A stretch of 64,000 bases of DNA from Zoroaster sp. YZ-2022 (lineage: Eukaryota; Echinodermata; Asteroidea; Forcipulatida; Zoroasteridae), in contig CM055821.1 of NCBI GenBank assembly GCA_029582265.1, forward strand, positions 47,237,473 to 47,301,472, given 5' to 3'. Position 1 is the first letter of the stretch. Every line of letters starts with the position of its first letter. The notes below the pieces were generated by a model. That model saw only the letters and a list, made by a program, of their open reading frames with translations, searched no databases and was not told where the DNA came from. A program made the position numbers and the translations under genes. This document shows, one piece after another, positions 23,301 to 32,130 of this stretch.

Positions 23301-24404
23301 TTCGCGGCAGTGGTGAAGTACATTTTCATAGGTTTTGTGAAGGGTTAAATAAAAATAATGAAAGTCTTGCTTTTGGTGATTCCTACTTAGAATTACTTAC
23401 TTTTTAAAATAGGGTTGAAAATATTTACCATTTTGTATGGTCTTTAATGAGGATTCTTCAAATCAATATATGCATTAAATAACCAACCTATGAAAGTTTG
23501 AGCTCATTATGGATTCTAAGTCATTGGCCTTATCTTTATTTCCCCACACAGTTCAAGAGCGACTTACAAAACAGATAGCATTAGCCATGGTAGAAGCCAT
23601 TGCTCCAGCTGGTGTTGCCGTGGTAATTGAAGCAACGTAAGTCCTCCATTATAGACAGAAGTAAAAGTTAAATCAAGTCAGTACTGAACCAAAATGGTTC
23701 ATCAGTCGGGTGTTTTTGGTTACCTTGGCATGAAGCGACAGAGAATATGTTGGGATGTAAGTCCATTTCTCCTGGGTGGAGGGAAATAATGATGGGAAAG
23801 CATCCTGTTCAATGATTTAAAAAAAAAAACACAACCATCATGGCATTGATTCAAACCTACATTCCAATTAACCCTCCTACTATAGCTGCATTTTAGTGGC
23901 AAGTTGCTCCAGAGGTCAAAATCAGTCAACTGCCTGTTTTGACCGCCCTGAACAATACCAGACTATGCTTTTACCAGTCAAAAACGGTCGTCATTTTGAC
24001 CTGTAAATGTACTTACTACATGTAAGGTTTGACAGTGTTCAACTTTTTAAGTGCACTAGATATACCTTGGCAAGTATATCAACATTTTGACTGATTTTGA
24101 CCTTTGTAGTAGGAGGGTTAATACAAGGTGTGCATTTGCCAACATAGTAGGTGAAATATTCATGTAGAGTATTTCACAGGCTGACAGTGGTGGTTCCTGT
24201 TAGTGACATGAACCTCCCTCAGTCCCTCCCCCACCCTCTTCCGTCCACTTTAACATGTGTTTATCTTCTCTTATTGACAGCCATATGTGCATGGTGATGC
24301 GAGGTGTCCAGAAGCTTAACAGCAAGACCATCACCAGTACAATGCTTGGTGTCTTCCGAGATGACCCTAAGACACGGGAAGAGTTCCTGTCATTAGTTCG
24401 CTAA
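14233..24404 (+). CDS. GCH1: GTP cyclohydrolase 1, exons 2-6 (5' exon not in view)
   Basis: GTP cyclohydrolase I converts GTP to 7,8-dihydroneopterin triphosphate, the first and rate-limiting step of tetrahydrobiopterin synthesis, as a cytosolic homodecamer. The five exons (14233-14342, 17517-17572, 18157-18188, 23552-23636, 24281-24404) join in frame with GT..AG introns. They encode the catalytic two-thirds of the protein from [20 protein letters not shown] to [16 protein letters not shown] and stop. The zinc/active-site signature [11 protein letters not shown] is in the first exon here, and the second zinc cysteine ([11 protein letters not shown]) is in the last. From memory of the human gene, exon lengths and phases equal exons 2-6, except that the end is one residue shorter. 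The exon with the N-terminal regulatory part and the start codon was not found upstream. All catalytic segments look intact, so the gene is probably functional. Confidence 0.97.
14636..15394. mobile_element. TTAA-flanked element filled with CTCCAAAATCAACC repeats
   Basis: Ends TTAACCCTAACC (14636) and GGTTAGGGTTAA (to 15394), consistent with a TTAA-target (piggyBac-like) MITE. The interior is a minisatellite. The left half has about six copies of a unit of roughly 48 bp containing TCCTCCAAAATCAACCGG and TTTTGTGTGGTGCCCACTGCC. The right half has shorter units built on CTGCCAAACTCCTCCAAAAT. Near the right end the motif is inverted (GGTTGATTTTGG). The open frames across it are repeat artefacts. 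Confidence 0.7.
15440..15705 (-). mobile_element. Helitron2-like fragment
   Basis: Shares 'tttggaccggaagtaaaggtc', 'agatcaggttatttgaaggtc' and 'aacgttagtatctactttgg' with the copies at 5690-6061 (inverted) and 24691-25542 (same orientation). Both terminal hairpins are missing. Confidence 0.6.
15888..16465. repeat. Tandem duplication with period about 328 bp
   Basis: 'aggctgctcataagccctg', 'gacctgaaacacgttgcca' and 'ggtgttttgcaaa' each occur in both units (about 15888-16115 and 16216-16465) with some divergence. Function is unknown. Confidence 0.6.
16490..16660. repeat. Dispersed repeat shared with 31640-31830
   Basis: 'atgacctttgac', 'gggacgtt', 'caactggcgccc', 'accaaggacc' and 'gtgtgaaaaggg' occur in the same order as in the reverse complement of 31640-31830. 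An interspersed repeat of unknown class. Confidence 0.5.
16881..16917. repeat. CAGTG pentanucleotide array
   Basis: About seven uninterrupted CAGTG units, followed by an ACACGTGTACACGTACACGT palindromic stretch near 16933-16955. Confidence 0.85.
17517..17572 (+). CDS. GCH1: GCH1 exon 3 (56 bp)
   Basis: Acceptor 'gactacag', donor AAG|gtaaga. Encodes [18 protein letters not shown] plus two bases of the next Arg codon. Confidence 0.95.
17573..18156 (+). other. GCH1 intron 3
   Basis: 584-bp intron. Its only recognised content is the tRNA-like SINE head at 17815-17888. Confidence 0.85.
17815..17888 (+). repeat. tRNA-like SINE head in intron 3
   Basis: The A-box region AGTTCAGTTGGTAGAGCAC and B box GGTTCAAGTCC are well kept. 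The anticodon stem CTGGA/TCCAG pairs, but position 33 of the loop is C, not the invariant U, and the acceptor ends do not pair. The sequence downstream ('agtcagttttccttgttc') resembles that next to the SINEs at 27728-28320. A tRNA-derived SINE is likelier than a tRNA gene. Confidence 0.6.
18157..18188 (+). CDS. GCH1: GCH1 exon 4 (32 bp micro-exon)
   Basis: Acceptor 'ttcctcacag', donor CAGG|gtaatg. Encodes (R)[10 protein letters not shown] with the split Val codon completed by exon 5. The 32-bp length equals that of the human exon. Confidence 0.95.
18719..18724. other. 6-bp target duplication GAAATT, left copy
   Basis: GAAATT directly precedes the element at 18725 and is repeated at 22283-22288 directly after it. 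Confidence 0.8.
18773..19428. repeat. Left subterminal 21-bp palindromic satellite
   Basis: About 30 copies of AAGTCGTTCGAACGACATAGT. A half-variant carries GAGATACT in place of GACATAGT, and some units carry CGAGCGA or CGCTCGA. Each unit contains the palindrome TCGTTCGAACGA. Long open frames across it in several frames are artefacts of the 21-bp (7-codon) period. Confidence 0.9.
19453..20300 (+). pseudogene. IS3EU-like transposase, N-terminal and integrase-core part (broken)
   Basis: The frame from 19453 encodes a helix-turn-helix-like region ([20 protein letters not shown]), then a [15 protein letters not shown] segment and [20 protein letters not shown], where the Asp after WHV is the expected first catalytic residue of the IS3/retroviral integrase-type core. 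A frameshift near 19910 moves the reading to one with [20 protein letters not shown] and another near 20030 to one with [20 protein letters not shown] (second catalytic Asp) and [13 protein letters not shown] stop follows soon after. Typical of eukaryotic 'integrase core domain' transposases related to bacterial IS3. Not functional. Confidence 0.75.
21165..21394 (+). pseudogene. IS3EU-like transposase, C-terminal segment
   Basis: One frame reads [26 protein letters not shown], then [20 protein letters not shown] and [15 protein letters not shown], ending at a TGA at 21392-21394. This order (LYGA.., a C..EC segment, LCCLLM.., Y..LR) matches the C-terminal tail of this transposase type as I remember it. 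About 860 bp of non-matching sequence separates it from the core part, perhaps an intron or degenerate sequence. Confidence 0.5.
22031..22237. repeat. Right subterminal 21-bp satellite (inverted)
   Basis: About ten copies of the same palindromic unit as at 18773-19428, in opposite orientation, forming part of the long inverted ends of the IS3EU-like element. Confidence 0.88.
22283..23551. other. Remainder of intron 4, unassigned GC-richer patch
   Basis: 22283-22288 is the right GAAATT target copy. 22480-22760 is clearly more GC-rich and CpG-rich than its surroundings, without bounded ends. 22920-23340 has open frames on both strands but no recognisable protein motif. Confidence 0.35.
23552..23636 (+). 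CDS. GCH1: GCH1 exon 5 (85 bp)
   Basis: Acceptor 'tccccacacag', donor CAAC|gtaagt. Encodes (V)[20 protein letters not shown] then VAVVIEA and two bases of a split Thr codon. Confidence 0.95.
23868..24121. mobile_element. TTAA-flanked MITE, GGTCAAAA family, uninterrupted copy in intron 5
   Basis: Ends TTAACCCTCCTACTATAG and TAGTAGGAGGGTTAA. It is the reverse complement of the element at 10909-11476 without the Tc1 MITE, about 254 bp. It repeats TTTTGACC / GGTCAAAA motifs. Confidence 0.75.
24281..24404 (+). CDS. GCH1: GCH1 exon 6, C-terminus and stop (124 bp)
   Basis: Acceptor 'cttattgacag'. Encodes (T)[20 protein letters not shown] then [20 protein letters not shown] and TAA at 24402-24404. 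The Cys in HMCMVMRG is the second zinc-site cysteine of the family. Confidence 0.96.
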
Positions 24405-24690
24405 CATGAACAATTTGTTTATTTGGTAGGGCAAGATGTTGCTTCTGGACTGGCAACTTGTATATAACTGTATTTACTGAAAGTGAAATACATGTGAAAT
24501 GGCCTTTGGAAACACTGCCCAATCAGCCCCCATCCCCTTCAAAAAATAAATAAGTAAATACATAAATATAAAAATAAAAAATAATAATAATTATAATAAA
24601 TTGTATGGTCTGCTGGTCTCCTATAAATGATATTCTTGTATTTGTCCCAGAAAAAACAAATTCCTTTTAACAGTGAACAAATAATAATAA
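24405..24690 (+). other. GCH1 3' UTR and flank
   Basis: Several AATAAA-type hexamers lie in an A/T-rich run at about 24541-24600, within 200 bp of the stop, and could supply the polyadenylation signal. The exact transcript end cannot be read from sequence. Confidence 0.4.
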
Positions 24691-25542
24691 CTAGACTTAA
24701 GTTTTTGTCTTCACAAAAACTAGGTGTTCGGGTTAACTTCCGGTTCAATCAAGTGAGCAGTTGATGACGTCTTTTATCATGACAATATCAATTTCATCTT
24801 CAAATATCTATACATTTTGTGTTAGAATGTGTTGAAATTGAAGTTCCTGTTTGGACCGAAAGTAACGGTCACATCAGATCATTTGAAAGTCATATATCTG
24901 AAACAATAATACTTCCTCATGAACATGAAAAATAATGTTAGTACCTACTTTACTTCAGAAGATATGAGTTTTCATAATATATAATTAAAATTACATACAA
25001 TGTGCTATGCTGAATACATTACGTGCGCGAAATGGGCTGTACATAACGCATGTATGGAATAGTGCTTAAGAATATTGTTTCACTTAAACTTCCTTTTTTC
25101 GACCGGACGGAGAGGTCAGATTGGGGTCATGTCTGTAAATGAAATGTGACATAATTCAAGATCTTTAAGATAGTGCAAAGCTTGTGAAAATATCTTCTTT
25201 GGTTCATCAGATATGATTTTTTGAAATATTAAAGTTCAGGTTTTGACCAGAAGGAGAGGACAGATTGGGGTCATGTCTGTGAACGAAATGTCACATAATT
25301 CATGAGATTTGATTATTTTGAAATATTAAACTTTGATTTATCTGATGACCTCACCATGACGTCACAACTTTAGGTACAACTACATGTTAAGGTCTAAGTA
25401 TGTGTTAAGTTTTAAGGTGCTGTGAACTTTGCAACTGTTTTTTTTTTGTTAGATAAGTCTCACTGAGAAGGAGAAGAAAAAGTTATAAAAAAAAACACCA
25501 AAACGAACAATTTCAAGGTGTTCGGGTAATATCCAAACACCT
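24691..25542 (-). mobile_element. Helitron2-like non-autonomous element, complete copy
   Basis: Read on the minus strand it starts at 25542 with AGGTGTTTGG inside a hairpin (25516-25542). It ends with ACCCGAACACCT (inverse of the start), a 20-nt hairpin GTTTTTGT/ACAAAAAC (24701-24720), a short spacer and CTAG (24691-24694) followed by T. A start preceded by T, an end followed by T, an asymmetric inverted repeat and a 3' hairpin fit Helitron2/Helentron-type elements. About 850 bp, no coding capacity. Related copies: 2618-3330 plus 5690-6061, 15440-15705 and, more distantly, 48203-49319. Confidence 0.65.
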
Positions 25543-25890
25543 AATAAATAATAATTAGTGTGTTGGTTTCCTATATACTTCTTAATATTTTTATACAAGA
25601 AATTTTTTTCTTGTTTAGTTTTCATTGGTATTTGTCAGAGAAAATATGAATTCCTTCTTAACACATGTAGATATCAATTTCTGACAACAGTGTCGCAACC
25701 TAACCAAAGTTCAAAACAAAAATTCTCACACTTACCCCATCCCCTCCAGTAATTTTGAAGGTGTTCAATATTTTGAAACACATTTCAGTCCTGCTCCCAT
25801 TTCAGTTCTGTATCAGCTGCTGACGTCAGTTGGCATCTCTCCAAAGATCATGCCTTCGCTATGGCCCTGTATTACAAATAAATTAAAGTA
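25543..25890. other. Non-coding sequence, nothing recognised
   Basis: AT-rich stretch with no supported feature. Confidence 0.4.
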
Positions 25891-26200
25891 AGATTAGGCC
25901 AAAACAGAGTCTCAGACCCGCGCATTGGCATTTAAAAATTTTTTTTTTTTTTAAAGCTATGAAACGATGTCCAATTGCAGCCAAAATTGCTGGATCGACT
26001 GTGCTTTAAACGACTTTTTCACATCGGGGTATGAACATTTGCCCGAATTGTGAGACCTCTCTCTTAGCCACCATATATGGGAAATTTGGTCCCCGCGTAT
26101 ACAATGTATCACGTATTTCCCTGTTGGAAAAAAAAGATGGCCAAAAAAAAGGGAAGCCAACCGATGACCAGAAACCGGAGACTTTTTTGGGGCAAATTTT
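25891..26200. repeat. Dispersed repeat shared (inverted) with 45430-45765
   Basis: 'gccaacgcgcgggt'-like ends, 'tccaattgcagc', 'ttgctggatcgac', 'tatgggaaatttggtcccc', 'cccTGTTGG' and 'gaccagaaaccg' occur in reverse order on the opposite strand at 45430-45765. GGCCAAAAC at one end may be a terminus. Unknown class. Confidence 0.55.
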
Positions 26201-26782
26201 CTGTATTTTGCTACACAAAAATATTCACTTGAAACTGGCCCAAAACTTTTCTCTCAGTCAGTGTGAATGCTTTATGCACTTTGTTGCCACTTTCATTTGA
26301 AAGTAAAAGAGATTATTATTTTTCTTTAATTTATTTAGTTTAATATTAATGAAGGGGAAACCTTCAAACATGTCAGCATTAGATTGGTAAACATAATGAA
26401 AATATTGATTATAATAATGAAAATATTGATTATATTGAAAAAACAGTTTTTAACGTATGGACACAGAATTTAAAAAAAAGGTAACCCAGTTTTTATGTTG
26501 TGTATATTGGGTCCTTTAAAGCAGTACTTGATACAGCACATTCACATAATCTTAATGCTATATACACAGCTTTTTATTGCTTTGTTCATTTGTCTTGGTT
26601 TTGTTGTTTTTCCACGTACATATAAGCCAAGAGAAACAAACGTTAGTATAATTTTGTTTTTACGAATGTATTTCTTAGAACTTTGTATTGTTAGGATAAT
26701 CTAGCTAGGAAACAAAATGAGATACAAATCAGCCAGGTATAATCTGCGTATGTTGACAGGGTAGTGGACAAATGAGTCCAGT
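26201..26782. other. AT-rich non-coding sequence
   Basis: A direct repeat 'aataatgaaaatattgatta' occurs at about 26393-26435. No gene is recognised. Confidence 0.4.
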
Positions 26783-27025
26783 TTAAAAGGGGAGTATCGT
26801 CACGATCAGAGCAGACTTTCAACAGGGCATGGAATCGGTGTCCTAGTTTAAGATGAACACAGTGACTGAAAATTACTGGCTCATTTATGCAGCAGCAACG
26901 GTAATATGGACTTATCATGCATGGTATTATTTTCAGTAGCTGAGTTAATCTAAAACAAGCACTCTGATTCCATGCCCTGACGATACTGTCGTGACGATAC
27001 TGATGTGACAGTACTGTCCCTTTAA
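26783..27025. mobile_element. TTAA-bounded MITE with AAGGG ends
   Basis: TTAAAAGGGGAGTATCGTCA at the left and GTACTGTCCCTTTAA at the right. Further in, CAGGGCATGGAATC (26825) is inverted as GATTCCATGCCCTG (26967). TTAA plus AGGG ends suggest a Kolobok- or piggyBac-type MITE. The long minus-strand open frame across it has no recognisable protein features. Confidence 0.55.
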
Positions 27026-27191
27026 CACCACTAGACACTTTTGATAAGATGTCTGTAAATGCATCCATGCTTTTTAAGTAAAGTATAAAAGCCATGTTTC
27101 AGCTTCTGTTATTGTATAGAGATAAAAGTGAAAATGTTTTCAGATTGTTATGTTCATTCCAGTATTTTCATTCATCTCTGGAAGACAAACA

Positions 27192-27375
27192 TTAAGTACC
27201 TGTGACACTTGGGATGTCTGATACCATTATTACACCATTAAGTACCTGTGACACTTGGGATGTCTGATACCATTATTACACCATTAAGTACCTGTGACAC
27301 TTGGGATGTCTGATACCATTATTACACCATTAAGTACCTGTGACACTTGGGATGTCTGATACCATTATTACACCA
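27192..27375. repeat. 46-bp tandem repeat, 4 copies
   Basis: The unit beginning ATTAAGTACCTGTGACACTT and ending CCATTATTACACC is repeated four times with almost no change, which indicates recent amplification. Confidence 0.92.
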
Positions 27376-27727
27376 ACAAAGTTTCATGTAAAAGTGTCAT
27401 CATTTATGTTTTTTGAGATTACCAAAAGTATATAGTGGTCTTAATGATTGTTGTTATTCGGTTTAAATTGTAGGATGCTTATATATTTCAATAAAATGTC
27501 ATTAAAAAATGGAACCCCTGTTTTCAAATCATAGGCCTAATGGGTTAAGGGAAAGTACATCATTGGTAATTATCTGATTATCACTTTATTATCTAAAAAC
27601 TCACTTGGTGTTAAGTTGATACACATATCAATCATCTTGAAGAAGGTTTTTATCTCGAGTGTTTTTATCTTAAGAGAAAAAAGGAATTATTTTGTTCAAT
27701 TAACAAAAAGGTGCCATAAATAAATAA
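27376..27727. other. Non-coding sequence
   Basis: AT-rich, no supported feature. Confidence 0.4.
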
Positions 27728-28320
27728 ACGGGAAGCAAGCAAAGAAAAGTTGGCTGATGCCAGACTTGATGCTGCGACCTAATTGAATACCGTACGAGCG
27801 CTTTACCAACTGAGCTAACCAGCCCCTATGTTGGTGGGCGGTCCACTTATGCCAATTATCTATTGCTCTGTGGGGCCAGGTCAGAGGCCAAACCTGCCGA
27901 GTAGCCAGGGATCAAGCCCCGGTCAGATGCAAACAACCTGGGTAACGGCAGTAGCGGGGATCACACAACTTGGGACAAAAGCCTTTTACATGGTTGTACA
28001 CAAAGTAGATTTATAGGGAGAAACTGACCTGAATATTATACAAACGGGTAGCGAGCAAAGAAAAGTTGACTGATGCCGGACTCGAACCCGCGACCTCTCG
28101 AATACCGTACGACCGCTCTACCAACTGAGCTAACCAGCCCCTATGTTGGTGGGCGGTCCTTCAGAGGCCAAACCATATCTGCCGAGTAGCCAGGGATCAA
28201 GCCCCGGTTAAGATGCAAACAACCTGAGCAACGGCAGTAGCGGGGATCACACAACGGGACACAAGCCTTTTACGTGGTTGTACACAGAATAAATATATAG
28301 GAAGAAACTGACCTGAAATA
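27728..28320 (-). repeat. Head-to-tail dimer of a tRNA-headed SINE
   Basis: Two units with period about 316 bp (from 27728 and 28044). In minus-strand reading each has a tRNA-like head (GGGGCTGGTTAGCTCAGTTG, A box; GGTTCGAGTCC, B box; heads at 28071-28141 and about 27756-27827) and shared segments 'ggccaaac', 'ctgccgagtagccagggatc', 'aagccccggt', 'acggcagtagcggggatcac' and 'agccttttac'. The B box of the left unit is degenerate. The dimer may be a composite SINE or a tandem duplication after insertion. Confidence 0.7.
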
Positions 28321-28951
28321 AATAATTAACTGTTTATCAACCAGAATGACCTGTAATATAAATACAAAATTGTATTTTGTGACCTTACGTTTGAAACCTA
28401 ACATGATCTTGATCAACGAAAAAAAAAAAGATTACAGAATAGGGGGGAGTGGGGGAAGCTGTTGCAAACTGTTTACCAATCAAAAGAATATGTAGAATAA
28501 ATGCAGAAATAATAGTAAGTGGCCTTACATTTCCACCCTAGCAGTGTCTTCCTTAAATCAACCCAGATGAAACATAAAGCCATAGCTATCATTCTTGATT
28601 CCACAAAAACCTACTTTTTATTTGATGAAGAAACATAATTTGTCCATATTGTGTTCACATTGTAGTACACTTTGTACTACAATGCAATTCATACAGTAAC
28701 CCACATTAAAACACAACATTTGTCATATCTAGACCAAACTTTGAGTCAGTATTAAATATATTCGCACAACAACTTAATAAAACTATAAAAGAACCCAGAT
28801 TATTCAGTACTATTTGAATGTTTGGTTTACTTTGCAAATATTAATAATAAGATAAAAAGGATGTATCAATAATTTTTAATACCAGGGGAAAGTTATAAGT
28901 CCTCTGTAAATGGTCTTTCAATATATGAGTATATGTTTGTAAATTTATTAA
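28321..28951. other. AT-rich non-coding sequence
   Basis: No gene, RNA or bounded repeat is supported. Confidence 0.4.
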
Positions 28952-29880
28952 TATAGGTTTTCCCGCTCAATTTCGGCAAATAAGCAGCCAATTTAAACAC
29001 CGCGTCATTCTGTTTGGCGCGAAATTCAATGCTGCTCAAAATCATCATTCAATTTCGTTTGATGAGTAGGCAATAGTACTCATGCGTCATGCGATTTAAA
29101 CAAAATAACCATCCAATTTAACAATCCACTCGAACAGCATTCGCAGGAGCTTTTCGCAGCGCGTATTTGATCATTCAAGTTCATTATTGGGCAGGCATTT
29201 GTGAAATTTGTGCAATTTAATTGACGCTTTATTAAACTCCGTGTCCTATAGATTTTTAAAGGTATAAAACGGTTGACTAATGAATGAATGGACAATACGA
29301 AACCAGCATATAAAAAAATCATAAAGACACATTCAAACAATAAAAACGGGTTAATGAAACACTCCAAAATAACAATTGTTTCAAAAACACATTACAGAAT
29401 TAGGCTCAGAAACACCAATAAAGATTCTAATCAGAGAAAGTAAGACCGATTGGCCTGTATAAAGTGTACGAGAAACGCACATGAATAAAGGAAACAAAAT
29501 TATTTTTGAATTAAAGTAAACATATGAAACGTATTTGGTTGTCTTGTACAATCAATCTATTTGTTTGCATTTGTTTCTCGTATTTTTTAAAATCCCATTT
29601 TGCGAAATTGATTGCCCGTTATACGAAAATGAAAATAACATTTTAGTGACAATCTCCAGTCGAACCAACTCTGCTAAATAGGATGACGAATATGCATTAC
29701 TAAAAAGAACGACGTGTATGCTAATAATGCTAAATGAATTTGCATGTCTGAAAATGAAATTGAATGCTTACATTCTTAATTCGAAACACAGTAGCAACTG
29801 GAGAGGCAAAATCGCTTTAATATGAACGTATGAAAGTGAAAATGGCTCCTTATCCGAAATTGACCGGCAAAACCTATATT
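28952..29880. mobile_element. TIR element (about 0.93 kb), TATAGGTTTTSCCG ends
   Basis: The left end TATAGGTTTTCCCGCTCAAT then TTCGGC.AATAAGCAGCC is inverted at the right (GGCTCCTTATCCGAAATTGA then CCGGCAAAACCTATA). The inverted repeat is about 35 bp, probably with a TA target. The interior is AT-rich with repeated 'gaaattgaat' words and lacks a transposase. Superfamily unknown. Confidence 0.6.
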
Positions 29881-30012
29881 GGTGATTGGGGGAAAAGGGT
29901 GTTTTAAACATTGTGATATCGTACCGGTATGTTTGATGGGAGTTTTCTTTGGGTGCAATTAGATTTAGTTGCTCTGATTGGGTGGTCTAATTGGAAAGCT
30001 GTTTTGTGGTTA

Positions 30013-30257
30013 AAGGGAAGGTACAGCGTAGGTATTTAATATATAAACATATAGGCCTATAAATGAACTATTTGTTTTCACATTTTTCATAAAATTAAGT
30101 GGTGTTAAGTTTATGATATCAAACCATCCCTTAAAATCTTTCTGTCTGGAATTCCATCATTTTTAGTAAAATTGTTTGCCAACACAATTAGGGCGTAATC
30201 AGATCAATATTCCAGTAGAGATGAATACCATGGATACTCATTGTTGTACCTTCCCTT
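30013..30257. mobile_element. Short MITE, AAGGGAAGGTACA ends
   Basis: AAGGGAAGGTACA (30013-30025) is perfectly inverted as TGTACCTTCCCTT (30245-30257). TTAA precedes the AGGG on the left but is not kept on the right. Confidence 0.5.
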
Positions 30258-31639
30258 CATTATCCTCATGAACTTAATGTATTTTAAAGTCAGTCATCTT
30301 GTGAAGAGCAAGAAGTAGCTACAAAAATATTAGAGAAATTGTTTTACTTTTATATATAATAATGTCACCCTAGGGGACGGTATCACTTATATGGCGGGTG
30401 GGTTTGCAGAGAAGATAAATGATTCTAAATATATACAACATGTCGTTCGGTTTAGTTAATAAGAACACATTTCAGGCAGTTAAGGGTAAAGATACCGTCT
30501 GGTAAAGCTTAATTGGTATTTTGCAACAGGGTTGTTCATTGGTCAATTTCTAAACCTTTTTGGAGCACGATAATAAATCGTCTCTATAGTACATTGCATT
30601 ACAACTGCCATAGTGCAAAACAGTCATTCTAATTTTCACAGGAGTAACTTTTTCAGAACAGGATCATGTTGATACCTTGATAGTTTATATATTATATGAG
30701 TAATAACAATGTTAGGTTATAAAAGGGCAATAAATAAACAGAAAATCCACCTTTATGGAAAATTATGCCAATTATGAATTTTATTTTAATTGTATGTGAT
30801 ATTAATTATTAAATAAAAGAGCAATAGGCCTATGTGGTGCGAGATAATTAAATATTCATGTTGTACATTTAATGTAAATTAAATTTGAGTGTTTTTTTTT
30901 GCCTTAAATTATCAGACTAAGTTCTTTCTTATGTTATCCTGGCTTCAGTTTCAATTACATGGTCCGTGTTTCATCTTTCCTAATGTAGTCGCAGACTTTG
31001 TTTTATTTAAAAAAATCTTTTGTGGTAAATTTTGAACATATTTTCCGGTAAAACTTTTTGTTATTGTTCAAATTAAAAGTGCGGCAAGTTTGAACTTTGG
31101 GATATAAAAACCACGAGATTTAATTCATAAATAGTATCAAAATAGGATGTAAATGAGTTTTAGCTGGGGAAAGAAATGTCAACTACAGTATCGTAAACAG
31201 AAGTCCGGCAGGTTCAGTATGATATCATTAAGAACACACTTTCGTAAATATTGTCCTCTATTGCAGTGTATGTGACAACCCCATATGAGTGGGGTTTGTA
31301 AAGAAAAAGTTAAGCAAGTTAATCACCCTTCAATTCGCACCTTCACCCAAGGTTTGTTTCCTGATATCCTTTTCCTTTTTTATTATTTTTTGTATAGAAA
31401 GTTAACAGTTGCTTTAGAACCCATCTATCAAATCGCTGGCTCTTACTTGGCTGTGAACACTCATTTCTAAGACGCATATTTTGGAAAGGCAACACAACAT
31501 GTACGGGCGTGAAAGAAAAAAGTGCAGATCCTTTCTTGTATTTTAGTCATATGAAACGTATTGAAATAATCACAATGAGGGTTGCGCTCAGATGATTTGC
31601 AAAAAGCATAGCTAGCTTTCAAACTGCAACTGCCAACTA
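30258..31639. other. AT-rich non-coding sequence
   Basis: No conserved coding or repeat signal. The longest open frame (31285-31470) lacks recognisable motifs. Confidence 0.4.
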
Positions 31640-31830
31640 CACATTTAACTGCGGCTAAAACCCTTTTCACACGACAAACGCAAACTAGGGTCCTTGGTCT
31701 CGGGCGCCAGTTGTATTGACCACGGACGTTGGTCAAACTCGGATACGACCTTTCACACGGCGAAGAAACCAACGTCCCGTGTCACATAGCCTTCGTCTTT
31801 TGGGGTGTCAAAGGTCAACATTGTTTATAG
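31640..31830 (-). repeat. Dispersed repeat shared with 16490-16660
   Basis: Inverted relative to the copy in GCH1 intron 2. It lies directly upstream of the Myb-like fragment at 31977 and may be part of the same element. Confidence 0.5.
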
Positions 31831-31976
31831 TGCAGTTAACTGGTATCCGCACAGCTAGCGTGGAATCGCTATTGCATGTATTGATTACCATTCATTTTCC
31901 CGCGCTATTGTATTGTATGTTTATTGTTAGCGTCCGTCCTCTCTCTCTCTACCACTCTCACAGCTCAGTGCAAAAC

Positions 31977-32130
31977 ATGGCGAAAAACGATATAGAATCG
32001 GTAATTTTTGAGCAAATGTCCAAAACTTCATCGAAGAAAAAAAACCAAAAGCGGAGCACATGGACGTACGACGAGACCATCCAGCTGATTACGGTGGTAG
32101 GCTCCACTGAAGTCCAAAAAAAGCTGGATG
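31977..32130 (+). pseudogene. Myb/SANT-like (trihelix-type) N-terminal fragment, possibly Harbinger-linked
   Basis: The ATG at 31977 has a good context (AAAACATGGC). It opens a frame with a lysine-rich stretch (SSKKKNQKRS) and then TWTYDETIQLITVVGSTEVQ with KKLDG. The W-T-x-x-E-T-x-x-L-I pattern is typical of the first helix of Myb/SANT-like (trihelix) domains such as those of Harbinger accessory proteins. After KKLDG the frame runs into an L2-like LINE tail, so the domain is cut off. The assignment rests on about 25 residues. Confidence 0.45.

Larger units (their letters stand above)
18189..23551 (+). other. GCH1 intron 4 (hosts a 3.6-kb transposon)
   Basis: 5.4-kb intron. It holds the IS3EU-like element at 18725-22282. 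The rest (18189-18718 and 22289-23551) has no recognised exon. A GC-richer patch at about 22480-22760 is unassigned. Confidence 0.8.

Noticed and set aside
26691..27095. 134-codon minus-strand frame
   Set aside because: It runs over a MITE with inverted ends, has no recognisable motif, and its composition is ordinary for non-coding sequence.
28071..28141. Functional tRNA gene
   Set aside because: Same reasoning: no acceptor pairing, and the head is part of a 316-bp duplicated SINE unit.
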